A stretch of DNA of 64,000 nt from Streptomyces erythrochromogenes (GTDB lineage: Bacteria > Actinomycetota > Actinomycetes > Streptomycetales > Streptomycetaceae), in contig NZ_CP108036.1 in the NCBI RefSeq assembly GCF_036170895.1, positions 4,092,001-4,156,000 on the forward strand. The letters run 5' to 3'. The translations under genes were made by a program, and so were the position numbers. How positions within the stretch are numbered: position 1 is the stretch's first letter; each line of letters opens with the position of its first letter. This document shows, one piece after another, positions 1-8,700 of the stretch. Under the pieces are notes generated by a model. That model worked only from the letters and a program-made list of their open reading frames with translations, ran no database searches and was not told the origin of the DNA.

Positions 1-69
1 GAACCACATCATCCAGAGGAAGAACCACAGCATCGTCCAGAAGAGGTTGAGAAGTGGATAGTCGTCCAT
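1..69 (-). CDS. SHOCT/PLDc_N-type small membrane protein, N-terminus only
   Basis: The first 23 codons of a leftward gene run off the left edge. They read MDDYPLLNLFWTMLWFF followed by L, W, M and F residues, a hydrophobic N-terminal segment like that of Streptomyces small membrane proteins with a phospholipase-D nuclease N-terminal-type helix and a C-terminal SHOCT motif. A GGAG sits six bases before the ATG at 69, which supports the start. The family assignment is inference from the N-terminus alone, because the SHOCT part lies outside the window. Confidence 0.6.
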   Translation of the reverse strand, partial: MDDYPLLNLFWTMLWFFLWMMWF

Positions 70-244
70 GCCCGACTCCGATCATGCACGTGGTACTTCA
101 TTGATACAGGCGGGTCCGTTACTCCGCATGCCGAGCGAATGGGGGATCTTTTGCACCTGTCCGCGGCACGGCGCGACCATGGACGCATGAGCATTCCCTT
201 CCCGGTTCCCGAGGAAGGGTCGATCCACCGACGGGAAAAAGCCG

Positions 245-901
245 ATGGTGCTTGACCTGCTCGTCATCGGGCTGATCATCACGCTCTATCCGCTGCCCGT
301 CATGGCGTTCGTGCTGGTGGTGTCCGCGCCCCGCGGCCTGTGGAAGGGACTGGCCTTCATCCTGGCCTGGTTCGGCTGCCTCGTCGCCGTGATCGCCATC
401 GTGATGTTCCTGACCGGTGGGGAGCCCCCGCCGCCCCGCTCTCCCCCGGCCACCGCCGGGCTGGTGATCCGTCTGGCCCTGGGCATCGGGCTGGTCGCCT
501 ACGCCGAGTACCGGCGCCGGCGGGCTCCCGGGACGGCCGCTCCCTCGGGGGACTCGCACGCCCTCACGTCCCGCATGGACCAGGCATCCGCATGGTCGGC
601 GGCCGGACTCGCGGTGCTCCTGCAGCCGTGGGGCATGGTCGGCGCGGCCGCCGCCACCGTCGTGGAGGCGGACCTCTCCCAGAGCAGCACGTTCCTGGCC
701 CTGTTCGGCTTCTGCCTGCTCGCCTCCTCCACCCTGCTGGCGATGGAGCTGTACATGGTGTTCGCACCCGAGCGGGCCGCGCTCGTACTGACGGGCCTGC
801 GGTCCTGGCTGTCGGACCACAAGGACCCGGCCATCGTCTTCGCCTGCCTCACCCTCGGCCTGTGGCTGGTCGGCAGGAGCCTCTACGACCTCACGAGCTG
901 A
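245..901 (+). CDS. GAP-like integral membrane protein (Sap family)
   Basis: A 218-residue membrane protein. The N-terminus is one long hydrophobic segment (LLVIGLIITLYPLPVMAFVL), with further hydrophobic stretches near residues 37-58, 75-90, 118-140, 150-175 and 195-215, giving about six membrane spans. The overall pattern resembles actinobacterial GAP proteins (sulfolipid-1-addressing protein relatives), which are thought to help lipid or glycolipid export. The P-L-P in the first helix fits that family. The family call comes from pattern only; the substrate is unknown. The ATG at 245 follows a weak ribosome site. It is followed 60 bases on by a potassium-channel-like gene and the two may be co-transcribed. 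Confidence 0.55.
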   Translation: MVLDLLVIGLIITLYPLPVMAFVLVVSAPRGLWKGLAFILAWFGCLVAVIAIVMFLTGGEPPPPRSPPATAGLVIRLALGIGLVAYAEYRRRRAPGTAAPSGDSHALTSRMDQASAWSAAGLAVLLQPWGMVGAAAATVVEADLSQSSTFLALFGFCLLASSTLLAMELYMVFAPERAALVLTGLRSWLSDHKDPAIVFACLTLGLWLVGRSLYDLTS

Positions 902-961
902 GCCCCCGCGGCCACCGGGGCTCCGGTCGCCGGATGGGTTCCGGGGCGTTCTCCTGAAGGC

Positions 962-1513
962 ATGGAACGCAACGCAGCCCGCCGCCGCCGAAGCGCCGTC
1001 CTGGGCTCCGCCCTGCGCTCGACGGCCTCGGTGGTCCTGCTGACGGCGCTGTACTACGCGGCGCCCCTGGACGGCGGGTTCGGTGTCCGGACCGTCGTGA
1101 CGCTCGCGCTCGGGCTCGTCGCCTTCGGCCTGCTGACGGCCTGGCAGACCGCCGCCATCACCCATGCGGAGTATCCGCGGCTGCGCGCCCTCGAAGCCCT
1201 GGCCACCGCCGTGCCGTTGTTCCTGGTGATCTTCTCGGCCACGTACTTCCTGCTCGCCGAAAGCGTGCCGGCGTCCTTCTCGGAGCCGCTGAACCGCACG
1301 GACGCCATGTACTTCACCGTCACGGTGTTCGCGACCGTGGGCTTCGGCGACATCACCCCCACCACCGGGACCGGGCGCGTGCTGACCACCGTGCAGATGA
1401 TCGCCGACCTGATCGTGGTCGGCGTGATGGCCAAGGCCCTCTTCGGCGCGGTCAGGGTCGGGATGCGCAGGCGGGAACATCCGCCGCTGTTCCCGGGCGA
1501 CGACGAGACCTGA
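962..1513 (+). CDS. Two-pore-domain-style potassium channel protein
   Basis: A 183-residue ion channel. Two hydrophobic segments lie in the first 65 residues and two more flank a pore loop containing TVGFGDITP, the K+ selectivity filter (residues about 120-128). The final helix ends in a short basic tail. No cytosolic RCK/TrkA regulatory domain follows, so it is a minimal channel likely gated by voltage or by the membrane alone. The start at 962 directly follows a purine-rich stretch. It lies 60 bases after the GAP-like gene on the same strand, and a strong hairpin terminator follows at 1528-1560. Confidence 0.85.
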   Translation: MERNAARRRRSAVLGSALRSTASVVLLTALYYAAPLDGGFGVRTVVTLALGLVAFGLLTAWQTAAITHAEYPRLRALEALATAVPLFLVIFSATYFLLAESVPASFSEPLNRTDAMYFTVTVFATVGFGDITPTTGTGRVLTTVQMIADLIVVGVMAKALFGAVRVGMRRREHPPLFPGDDET

Positions 1514-1527
1514 ACCGGCAGGCAGAC

Positions 1528-1560
1528 GAAGACCCCGCCCGGGAGCCGGACGGGGTCTTC
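1528..1560. terminator. Intrinsic-type terminator hairpin
   Basis: A ten-base stem GAAGACCCCG / CGGGGTCTTC surrounds a short GC-rich loop. It stands between the K+ channel gene (ends 1513, rightward) and the lipoprotein gene (ends 1592, leftward), so it can serve both convergent transcripts. Confidence 0.75.
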
Positions 1561-1591
1561 TGCGCGGAGGGAGGGGGCGGTCACCCGGTCG

Positions 1592-2017
1592 TCAGCACTT
1601 GAGACCGGAGGCGGCGGCCGTCGTCGCCTGGTCCAGCGACTGGATCTGGGGCTGCAGCTGGGTAAGTGCGTCCTTGCCGGTCGTGTCGCCCGGCAGGTCC
1701 TCGTAGCCCTTCTTCAGGTTCTCGGCGGCGGACTGGACCGCCTCGCGCTCCGCGTCCTTGAGCTTGCTCGCGTTCTCCTTCACGTCCTCCCAGTCATCCT
1801 GGACGGCGTCGACGGCGTCCTTGATCTGGTCCTTGGTCGCGACGGCGGGGTTCAGTGCCTTCAGCTTGGCGTTGTCGGCCTTGAGGGCGTTCAGGTCGGT
1901 GCACAGGTCGGCCGCGGCCTCGGTGGCCTCCTCGGCGGGGGAACTGTCGTCGGAACACGCGCTGAGGCCGAACACCGCGCTCAGGCAGAGCACACCGACC
2001 ACCGGGAAACGCTTCAT
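1592..2017 (-). CDS. Small secreted lipoprotein
   Basis: A 141-residue protein that starts MKRFPVVGVLCLSAVFG and reaches a lipobox L-S-A-C near residue 21, so it should be lipidated on the outer face of the membrane. The mature part (from about residue 30) is charged, alanine- and lysine-rich and probably helical, with two further cysteines (one near residue 38, one at the penultimate residue) that could pair. The ATG at 2017 was chosen because it is preceded by GGAAGG and begins the signal peptide; the longer frame upstream would bury the signal. No enzymatic domain was recognised. It is transcribed alone, convergent with the K+ channel gene. Confidence 0.75.
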   Translation of the reverse strand: MKRFPVVGVLCLSAVFGLSACSDDSSPAEEATEAAADLCTDLNALKADNAKLKALNPAVATKDQIKDAVDAVQDDWEDVKENASKLKDAEREAVQSAAENLKKGYEDLPGDTTGKDALTQLQPQIQSLDQATTAAASGLKC

Positions 2018-2114
2018 GGGGGGCCTTCCTCGATCAGGGCAAACCTGGCGTACGGGACCTTCCGGTACTACGACCAACTATGCACAACCGGTCACGGTCC
2101 GCATCCGCACCGTC

Positions 2115-3491
2115 TCAGGCGGCGGGCTGGATGTTCTGGTTCAGGTGGAAGAGGTTCCCCGGGTCGTACGTCCGCTTCACCTCGGCCAGACGGTCGTAGT
2201 TCCCCTTGTAGTTGGCCCTGATCCGGCTCTGGTCGTCCTCGGCCATGAAGTTGATGTAGCCGCCCTCCTCCGAGTGCGGGGCGGTGGCCTCGTAGTAGTC
2301 GCGGACCCAGGCGATGTTCGCGTCGTTGTCCGCGGGGTCCGGCCACATCCCGGCGATGACGGTGGCGAAGTTGGCATCGCGGTAGGCGAATGCCGTCTCC
2401 TGCGCTCCGACGCGATGGCAGGCGCCGTTGACCGGATAGATGTGGACCGTCGAGTTCACGGCCGGCAGCTTCGGGCCGTGCACCAGGTGCGCCTCGATCG
2501 CGGCGTCGGTCAGCTCGGTCACGAAGTTGGCCTTCCAGTAGTGCTGCAGGCCGGGCGGCACGAGCGCGTCGAAGGCGCTGTTGAGCGCCGGGTACGGCAT
2601 GGGGCCGACGTGCTCCGCCACCACCGGGGCGAAGTCGTGGAAGGCCCGGAGGGCCCGCTCCCCCTCGTCGAGCGGCCCCGCCCAGCACGCCACGATCAGG
2701 GCGAAGGGATCGCCGTGCCGGTCCGCCGGGATGAACGGCAGCGGCGGGGCGAGCTGGAAGGCCGGGAAGCCGCCGAGCTGCTCCGGGGCGTCGGCGATGT
2801 ACTCGGCGAAGGACCGCAGCACGGTCGCGGCGTCGTCCAGCTCGAAGAGCATCGGTCCGCCGTAGATGTCCTTGACCGGGCTGAGCCGGTACTCGAACGA
2901 GGTCACCGCGCCGAAGTTCCCGCTGCCGCCGCGCAGCGCCCAGAAGAGGTCGGGATTCTCCTCCTCGCTCGCCACGACGATCCGGCCGTCCGCCGTCACC
3001 ACATCGGCCGAGATCAGGTTGTCGCAGCTCAGACCCAGGCCGCGGCACAGGTAGCCGATGCCGCCGCCGAGGGTGAGCCCGCCGATGCCGGTGGTGGAGA
3101 TGATCCCGCCGGTGGTGGCCAGCCCGTAGGCGTAGGTCGCCGCGTTGAAGTCGCCCCAGGTCGCGCCGCCCTCCGCGCGCGCCGTGCGGCGCGCGGCGTC
3201 GACGCGGACCCCGCGCATCCCGGACAGGTCTGCGACCACGCCGTCGTCGCAGGTGCCGAAGCCGGGCACGCTGTGGCCGCCGCCGCGGACGGCGAGGTCC
3301 AGCCCGTTCTCCCGCGCGAAGTCGACCGCCGCCATGACGTCGCCGGCGTTGGCACACCGCACGACGGCGGCCGGCCTCCGGTCGATCATGGCGTTGTTGA
3401 CCGCGCGCGCCTCCTCGTAGGCGTCGTCGTCGGGGGTGACGACCGCCCCGCGTACGCGTTCTCGCAGCTGGTCGATCGAGAGCTTGCCCAT
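2115..3491 (-). CDS. FAD-binding oxidoreductase, berberine-bridge (BBE) type
   Basis: A 458-residue flavoprotein. An FAD_binding_4 (PCMH-type) domain covers about residues 35-205 with GGGHSVPGFG, whose His is the usual covalent FAD attachment point, and with GGIGGLTLGGGIGYL. A substrate domain follows and a BBE C-terminal motif NLFHLNQNI closes the protein. Such enzymes oxidise alcohols, sugars or natural-product intermediates with O2; the substrate here cannot be read from sequence. ATG 3491 was chosen over the ATG two codons upstream (3497) because GAGGAG lies eight bases before 3491 but only two before 3497. It follows the ABM-domain gene by 68 bases on the same strand, so the two probably form an operon. 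Confidence 0.85.
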   Translation of the reverse strand: MGKLSIDQLRERVRGAVVTPDDDAYEEARAVNNAMIDRRPAAVVRCANAGDVMAAVDFARENGLDLAVRGGGHSVPGFGTCDDGVVADLSGMRGVRVDAARRTARAEGGATWGDFNAATYAYGLATTGGIISTTGIGGLTLGGGIGYLCRGLGLSCDNLISADVVTADGRIVVASEEENPDLFWALRGGSGNFGAVTSFEYRLSPVKDIYGGPMLFELDDAATVLRSFAEYIADAPEQLGGFPAFQLAPPLPFIPADRHGDPFALIVACWAGPLDEGERALRAFHDFAPVVAEHVGPMPYPALNSAFDALVPPGLQHYWKANFVTELTDAAIEAHLVHGPKLPAVNSTVHIYPVNGACHRVGAQETAFAYRDANFATVIAGMWPDPADNDANIAWVRDYYEATAPHSEEGGYINFMAEDDQSRIRANYKGNYDRLAEVKRTYDPGNLFHLNQNIQPAA

Positions 3492-3559
3492 GACCATCGC
3501 TCCTCGTCCTCGTACCTCGCTCTCACGCCGCGCCGAGACGCGTGCGCAGGGTGCTGCCG

Positions 3560-3859
3560 CTACGGCTCCAGATGGCTGAAGCCCACCTCGAAGTGCTGGA
3601 CCCCGACCACCTCCTGGCCCTCCCGCCGGGCGGTCTCCTCGCGGATCCGGTTGGCGAGTTCCTCGCTGTCCCGCATGCTCCGCTCGTCCTCCCACAGGGT
3701 CAGCGACTTGGCCTCCCCGGTGGCCCGGTCGACCAGGTAGTAGACGCCCCGGAAGCCGGGTGCGTCCTGCACCTGCCGGACGATCTCCTCCGAATGCGCC
3801 ACCAGGTCCCCCTCCGCGGGGACGGGTGATCCCTGGTAGGTGCTGAGCCTCGCGAACAT
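3560..3859 (-). CDS. Antibiotic biosynthesis monooxygenase (ABM)-fold protein
   Basis: A 99-residue single-domain protein of the dimeric alpha-beta barrel type. It shows the pattern of stress-responsive A/B-barrel proteins: an N-terminal strand (MFARLSTYQG), a helix with SEEIVRQVQDAPGF, a strand GVYYLVDRATGEAKSLTLW and the E-D-E-R-S-M-R-D-S-E-E-L helix. ABM-like proteins are often heme- or cofactor-free monooxygenases or small partner proteins. The gene lies directly upstream of the FAD oxidoreductase, suggesting a shared oxidation function. There are no clear catalytic residues to say more. Confidence 0.75.
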   Translation of the reverse strand: MFARLSTYQGSPVPAEGDLVAHSEEIVRQVQDAPGFRGVYYLVDRATGEAKSLTLWEDERSMRDSEELANRIREETARREGQEVVGVQHFEVGFSHLEP

Positions 3860-4014
3860 CTGCGGCAGTCCTTCCTGGCCCGGCCGCCGTCGGGGGGACA
3901 GGCAGCTCCACGACCAGCGTGCTCCGGCAGACCGCGCCCCGCATGCCGGAGCGGCGCGACAATGGTGGCGAGGACGCGTCTGCCGGTGGCCTTGCGGAGA
4001 GGCGGGACGACGAG

Positions 4015-4755
4015 GTGACGTACATAGCTGTGACCGCCCTGAGCCATGTCGGGCTGGTCCGCGAGCACAACGAGGACAGCCTCGTCATCGGGCCGTGGAC
4101 CCTGTGCGGGACCGTGACCCAGAACCCCCAGACACTGGTGTTCCCCTTCGGCAGACCGCTCGTCGTCGCGGTCGCCGACGGGCTCGGCGGGCAGCCGGCC
4201 GGGGAGGTGGCCAGCGAGCTCGTGGTACGCCAGCTCTCCTCGCTCGGCCCCTCCCTGGACTGCACGGAAGCCGTCGGCGACGCGCTGCAGCTCTGCAACG
4301 ACGCGGTGTACTCGGCCGCCGACGGCAGGCCGGACCTGACCGCCATGGGGACCACGGTCGCCGGCGCCCTCGTACTGGCCGAGTCGCTGCTGGCCTTCAA
4401 CGTCGGCGACAGCAAGGTGTTCCACGCGGCGCGCGACGGCCTGCACCAGGTGAGCGTGGACGACAGCCCGCCCCCGGTGCCCGGGCACCGCACCACGTCC
4501 GCCGTCACGCAGGTGCTCGGCGGCAGCCGCGCCCACAGTGCGATCACCCCGCACATCGAGACCTTCCCCCTGGCGGAGGGCGACCGCTACCTGGTGTGCA
4601 GCGACGGGCTGACCGACCCGGTGCCGGACGACACGATCGAGGAACTGCTGCGGGTGCACGACGACGGCAGGGCGGCCTTCGAGCTGTGGAAGGCCGCGAT
4701 CGACGCGGGAGGACCCGACAACATCACCCTCGCCCTGCTACGCATCGGCGCCTGA
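4015..4755 (+). CDS. PP2C-family serine/threonine protein phosphatase
   Basis: About 246 residues with the full PP2C motif set: GLVREHNEDS near the N-terminus, VVAVADGLGG (metal-binding D-G), GTTVAGALVL, NVGDSKVF, VCSDGLTDPV and GGPDNITLAL near the C-terminus. It is a cytosolic metal-dependent phosphatase that would oppose Ser/Thr kinases. The start is uncertain: GTG 4015 places the PP2C fold (YIAVTALSHVG) right at the N-terminus, whereas GTG 3919 or ATG 3943 would add 24-32 residues with no family similarity. No kinase gene is adjacent. The gene diverges from the ABM/FAD pair. Confidence 0.85.
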   Translation: MTYIAVTALSHVGLVREHNEDSLVIGPWTLCGTVTQNPQTLVFPFGRPLVVAVADGLGGQPAGEVASELVVRQLSSLGPSLDCTEAVGDALQLCNDAVYSAADGRPDLTAMGTTVAGALVLAESLLAFNVGDSKVFHAARDGLHQVSVDDSPPPVPGHRTTSAVTQVLGGSRAHSAITPHIETFPLAEGDRYLVCSDGLTDPVPDDTIEELLRVHDDGRAAFELWKAAIDAGGPDNITLALLRIGA

Positions 4756-5046
4756 CCATATGACCGCATGACCGTACTACCGTTCATGGGATTTCAGGAC
4801 CGGATATCGGATGACACGACGCCGGAATTTTATCGGGCCGGAAAGGCCTTCCCGGTTCGCCGGTTATCACTGTGCTACGGTGACGCCAGTTGCGGTTGTG
4901 GTCCCCAAAAAGCTTACAAGTGCTCTCACCCGATTTTCCGGTGGGCGCACTTTTCATTTCCGGTTCGATTTCCGGTCGGGGCAAACATCTCGGCGACGCC
5001 GGGTCCGCACAGTGCGGCCCGGGCACTGCCCCAAAGGAGAACGCGC
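4756..5046 (+). other. Non-coding leader ahead of the cold shock gene
   Basis: These 291 bases hold no gene. The stretch is clearly more AT-rich than its surroundings (for example CCCCAAAAAGCTTACAAG near 4903-4920) and ends in AAAGGAGA at 5032-5039, the ribosome site of the cold shock gene. Cold shock mRNAs commonly have long structured leaders, so promoter and leader are probably here. I could not fix a -10/-35 pair with confidence. Confidence 0.4.
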
Positions 5047-5250
5047 ATGGCATCCGGCACCGTGAAGTGGTTCAACGCGGAAAAGGGTTTCGGTTTCATC
5101 GAGCAGGAGGGTGGCGGCGCGGACGTCTTCGCCCACTACTCGAACATCGCCACTTCCGGCTTCCGTGAGCTCCAGGAAGGCCAGAAGGTCACCTTCGACG
5201 TCACGCAGGGCCAGAAGGGCCCGCAGGCCGAGAACATCGTTCCCGCCTGA
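5047..5250 (+). CDS. Cold shock domain protein (CspA family)
   Basis: A 67-residue single cold shock domain starting [18 protein letters not shown], with RNP1 (KGFGFI) and RNP2 (DVFAHYS) motifs that bind single-stranded RNA or DNA. Length and sequence are typical of the Streptomyces SC-F/CspA-type RNA chaperones. AAAGGAGA is seven bases upstream of the ATG. A strong double hairpin (5261-5283 and 5305-5346) ends the transcript. Confidence 0.96.
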   Translation: MASGTVKWFNAEKGFGFIEQEGGGADVFAHYSNIATSGFRELQEGQKVTFDVTQGQKGPQAENIVPA

Positions 5251-5304
5251 GACTGACGTCGGCGCCGGCCTCTACGCCGGCGCCCGCGTCGACGCGAAAG
5301 CGAA

Positions 5305-5346
5305 CGGGCCCGCGGCCCGCACCTCTGCGTGCGGGCCGCGGGCCCG
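5305..5346. terminator. Long GC-rich terminator hairpin
   Basis: An 18-base stem (arms 5305-5322 and 5329-5346, starting CGGGCCCGCGGCC) surrounds a six-base loop. A smaller hairpin GGCGCCGGC/GCCGGCGCC sits just before it. It lies between the cold shock gene and the GvpU-like gene, which begins only 20 bases later. Confidence 0.75.
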
Positions 5347-5365
5347 CTTGCTAGAGTCCCTGCCC

Positions 5366-5737
5366 ATGTCGATCCCTGACGACCTGCTCCGTGACATCGC
5401 CGCCATGGTCGAGTCGGAGCAGACCAATCAGATGTCCCTGACGGTCGTCGTGAACGGCGCCGTCATCACCGGCCGCCTCGCCCCCGAACGCGTCTGGCGC
5501 CAGCGGGTGGCGGAGGTCCTGCGGGACTCCGACCAGCTGGGCCCGTTCGCCGAGGTGTTCAGCTCCGCCGGAACCACCGCCGGACATCCCGCCGACCCGC
5601 CCTCGCACCTGCACTTCCACGTGGCGCGCATCCTCCAGGGTCCGGTGGGCATCCCCGAGACCGGCGGGATGTACCGGATCGCCCTGGGCGACGTCAGCGC
5701 CTGGACCGTCGGGGACTTCAGCTACTCCGACAAATAG
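5366..5737 (+). CDS. GvpU-like gas vesicle accessory protein homologue
   Basis: A 123-residue protein. The central MSLTVVVNGAVITG matches the core of Bacillus GvpU, and the C-terminal half, with LHFHVARILQGP and a G-x-Y-R-I-A-L-G-D-V-S-A-W-T-V-G run, fits the family's beta-rich end. GvpU in Bacillus influences gas vesicle clustering; Streptomyces homologues have no shown role. No other gas vesicle gene is in the window, so here it is an orphan copy. The ATG at 5366 is chosen because the upstream frame lies in the terminator hairpin. It precedes the SARP-family regulator by 39 bases. Confidence 0.6.
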   Translation: MSIPDDLLRDIAAMVESEQTNQMSLTVVVNGAVITGRLAPERVWRQRVAEVLRDSDQLGPFAEVFSSAGTTAGHPADPPSHLHFHVARILQGPVGIPETGGMYRIALGDVSAWTVGDFSYSDK

Positions 5738-5776
5738 CCGCCGCCCCGTCCACCGCCCGCATCGCACAATGTCCGC

Positions 5777-8700
5777 ATGCGGATCTCGATGCTGGGGGCC
5801 CTGGACGTACGGGGCGAGGACGGAAGCGGCGTCGGAGTCGGGGGAACACGACTGCGGGCACTGCTGATTCTGCTGGCGCTCGAACCGGGGCGCGTGGTCG
5901 CCTCCGATCTGCTGGTCGACGGGATCTGGGCGGAGGAACCGCCGGCGGGCGCCGCGAACGCCCTGCAGGCGCTGGTGTCCCGGCTGCGCCGGGCCCTGCC
6001 CGGTGCCGTCGTCGAGTCCCATCCGGCCGGGTACCGCCTCGCCGTCGAGCCCGACGCGGTGGACGTCGTCCGCTTCGAGCGGCTCGCCTCCGAGGGCCGC
6101 GCGGCGCTGGCCCGGGACCCGGAGGCCGCCGCCCGGGTGCTGCGCGAGGCCCTGGAGCTGTGGCGCGGCCCCGCCCTGCTCGACGTCGCGGGCTCCGACT
6201 TCTTCCGGGCGCCGGTGGCCCGGCTGTCGGAACTGCGGGCGGCGGTCCTGGAGGACCGCATCGAGGCGGACCTGCGCGTGGGGCGCGGCCGGGAGCTGAC
6301 CGCCGAGCTGACCGCCCTCGTCGCCGAACACCCCTTGCGCGAACGGCTCGTCGGCGCCCTGATGCGGGCGCTCGTCGCGGCCGGGCGGCCCGCCGAGGCG
6401 CTCACCGCGTACGCGGCCGCACGCGAGGCCCTCGCCGAGGAGCTCGGCGCCGATCCCTCGCCGGAGCTGTCCGCCCTGCACACGGCCGTCCTGCGCGGAG
6501 AGGTCCCCGCGGACGCCGCACCGGCGCCGGCAGCCGCAGCCGAATCCCCTTCGCCGGCGGTGCAGTCGGCGCAGGCGGCACCGGTCCCCCTCACCAATCT
6601 GCGCTCCGGACTGGCCAGTTTCGTCGGCCGCGACGACGACCTCGCCCACGTCGCTTCCCTCATAGGCGCGTTCCGGCTCACGACGCTCACCGGCCCGGGC
6701 GGCGCCGGCAAGACCCGGCTGGCCGTGCAGAGCGCCCGCCCGCTCCTGGACCGGTTTCCCGACGGCGTCTGGCTGGTCGAGCTCGCGCCGCTGGGCGCGG
6801 AGGCCGACGTGGCGCCGGCCGTCCTGAACGCGCTCGCCCTGCGCGAGCACGGGGCGGCGGCGGGCGACCCGCTGGACCGGCTCGCCGCCGCGCTGCGCAC
6901 CCGTACGGCCCTGCTCGTGCTGGACAACTGCGAGCACCTGATCGAGGCCGCCGCGTCCCTGGCCGACCGGCTGCTCGGCGAGTGCCCCGGACTGCGGATC
7001 CTCGCCACCAGCCGGGAGCCGCTCGGCCTGACCGGCGAGGCGCTGTGGCCGGTCCACCCGCTCGCCCTGCCGCCCCGCGACGCCGACGCGGCGCAGGCCA
7101 TGTCCTACGCCGCGGTCCGGCTGCTGAACGACCGAGCGGCCGCGGCGCGTTCTGGCTTCGCCGTCACCGAGGAGACGGCCGCGGCGGTCACCCGGATCTG
7201 CCGGGCCCTGGACGGGATGCCGCTGGCCATCGAGCTGGCCGCGGCCCGGCTGCGCACGATGAGCGCCGAGCAGCTCGCGGCCCGGCTCGACGACCGGTTC
7301 CGGCTGCTGACGAGCGGCGCCCGGTCGGCTCCGCGCCAGCACCGCACGCTGCGGGCGGTGGTCGACTGGAGCTGGGAGCTGCTGACCGGGCCGGAGCGGG
7401 CGCTGCTGCGGCGGCTCGCCGCCTTCCCCGGCGGCGCCACCGTGGAGGCGGCCGAGGGGGTGTGCGCGGGCGGCCCCGTCGAGGCGTACGACGTGCTCGA
7501 CCTCGTCACGTCGCTGGCCGACAAGTCCCTGCTGGTGACCGACGGCGACGGGCGCTACCGGATGCTGGAGACGATCCGGGCGTACGGCCTGGACAAGCTC
7601 GCGGAGGCCGGCGAGGAAGAGGTCGTCCGCCGCGCGCACGCCGCGTACTTCACCGAACTGGCCCTGGCCGCGGACCCGTACCTGCGCCGGTCCGAGCAGC
7701 TGCAATGGCTCGCGCGGCTCACCGCGGAGCACGACAACCTGTCCGCGGCGCTGCGCGGCGCCATCGCGGCGGGCGAGGCGCGGGCCGCCGTACGGCTGGT
7801 GGCGGCGGCCGGGTGGTACTGGTGGCTGAGCGGGCACAAGGCGGACGGCGCCCAGCTGGCGGCGCAGGCGCTGGCACTGCCGGACCGGACGGGGGACGGC
7901 CCCGACCCCGCGGACCCCGGCCGCGTCGGCTCCGACACTGCCGACCCCGAGGGCGCGGAGGGCCGGTACGAGGAGTCCCGCGCCGTCGCGTGCGCGCTGG
8001 CCGTGCTCTTCGCGACGGCCGGACTGGGCGACGACCGGCAGACCGCCGAGCTGCTGCGCGAGGGGGTGCTGCTCGCCGGGCGGACGGGGAGCCGGCATCC
8101 GCTGGTCCGCTTCCTGGACCCGCTGGACCGGATCCTGCGCAGTGCCGCCGCGGGCGAGGCCCCGCCGGCGGACGCGTGGGAGGGCGCCCAGGCCGACGAG
8201 GACCCCTGGGTACGGGCACAGGGCCTGCTGGAGGGGGCCAAGACCCTGCTCGGGACCGGCGGCCGCCCCGAGCGGGCGGAAGCCGCGATCGCGGCCGCCC
8301 TGGCGGGCTTCCGCGGGCTCGGGGAACGCTGGGGGACCTCCTTCGCGCTGACACTGCTGGCCGACCTGGTGGCCCGGCGCGGCGACCACGCCGCGGCGAT
8401 CGGCCACTACGAGGAGGCCGTCGCGGTCCTCGGCGAGCTCGGGGTCGTCGAGGACCGGCTGTACGCCTGGGTGCGGCAGGCCCAGCTGCGCCTGCTGGCC
8501 GGGGACCCGGCGGGCGGCGCCGCGACGATGGCGCGGGCGCAGCGGGCCGCGGCGGCGGCCGGCTGGCCGGAGGCGCTGGCCATGGTGGCGCACGGCAGGG
8601 CCGACCTGGCGCGCTGGAACGGCGAGCCGGACCTGGCCCGGGCGGAACTGGCACGGGCCCGGGAGGCGATCCGCGAGGTCGCCGTGCACCCGGTCTTCCG

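Noticed and set aside
2115..3859. FAD oxidoreductase plus ABM protein as part of an antibiotic cluster
   Set aside because: No synthase, tailoring set or resistance gene nearby, so a cluster claim is unsupported.
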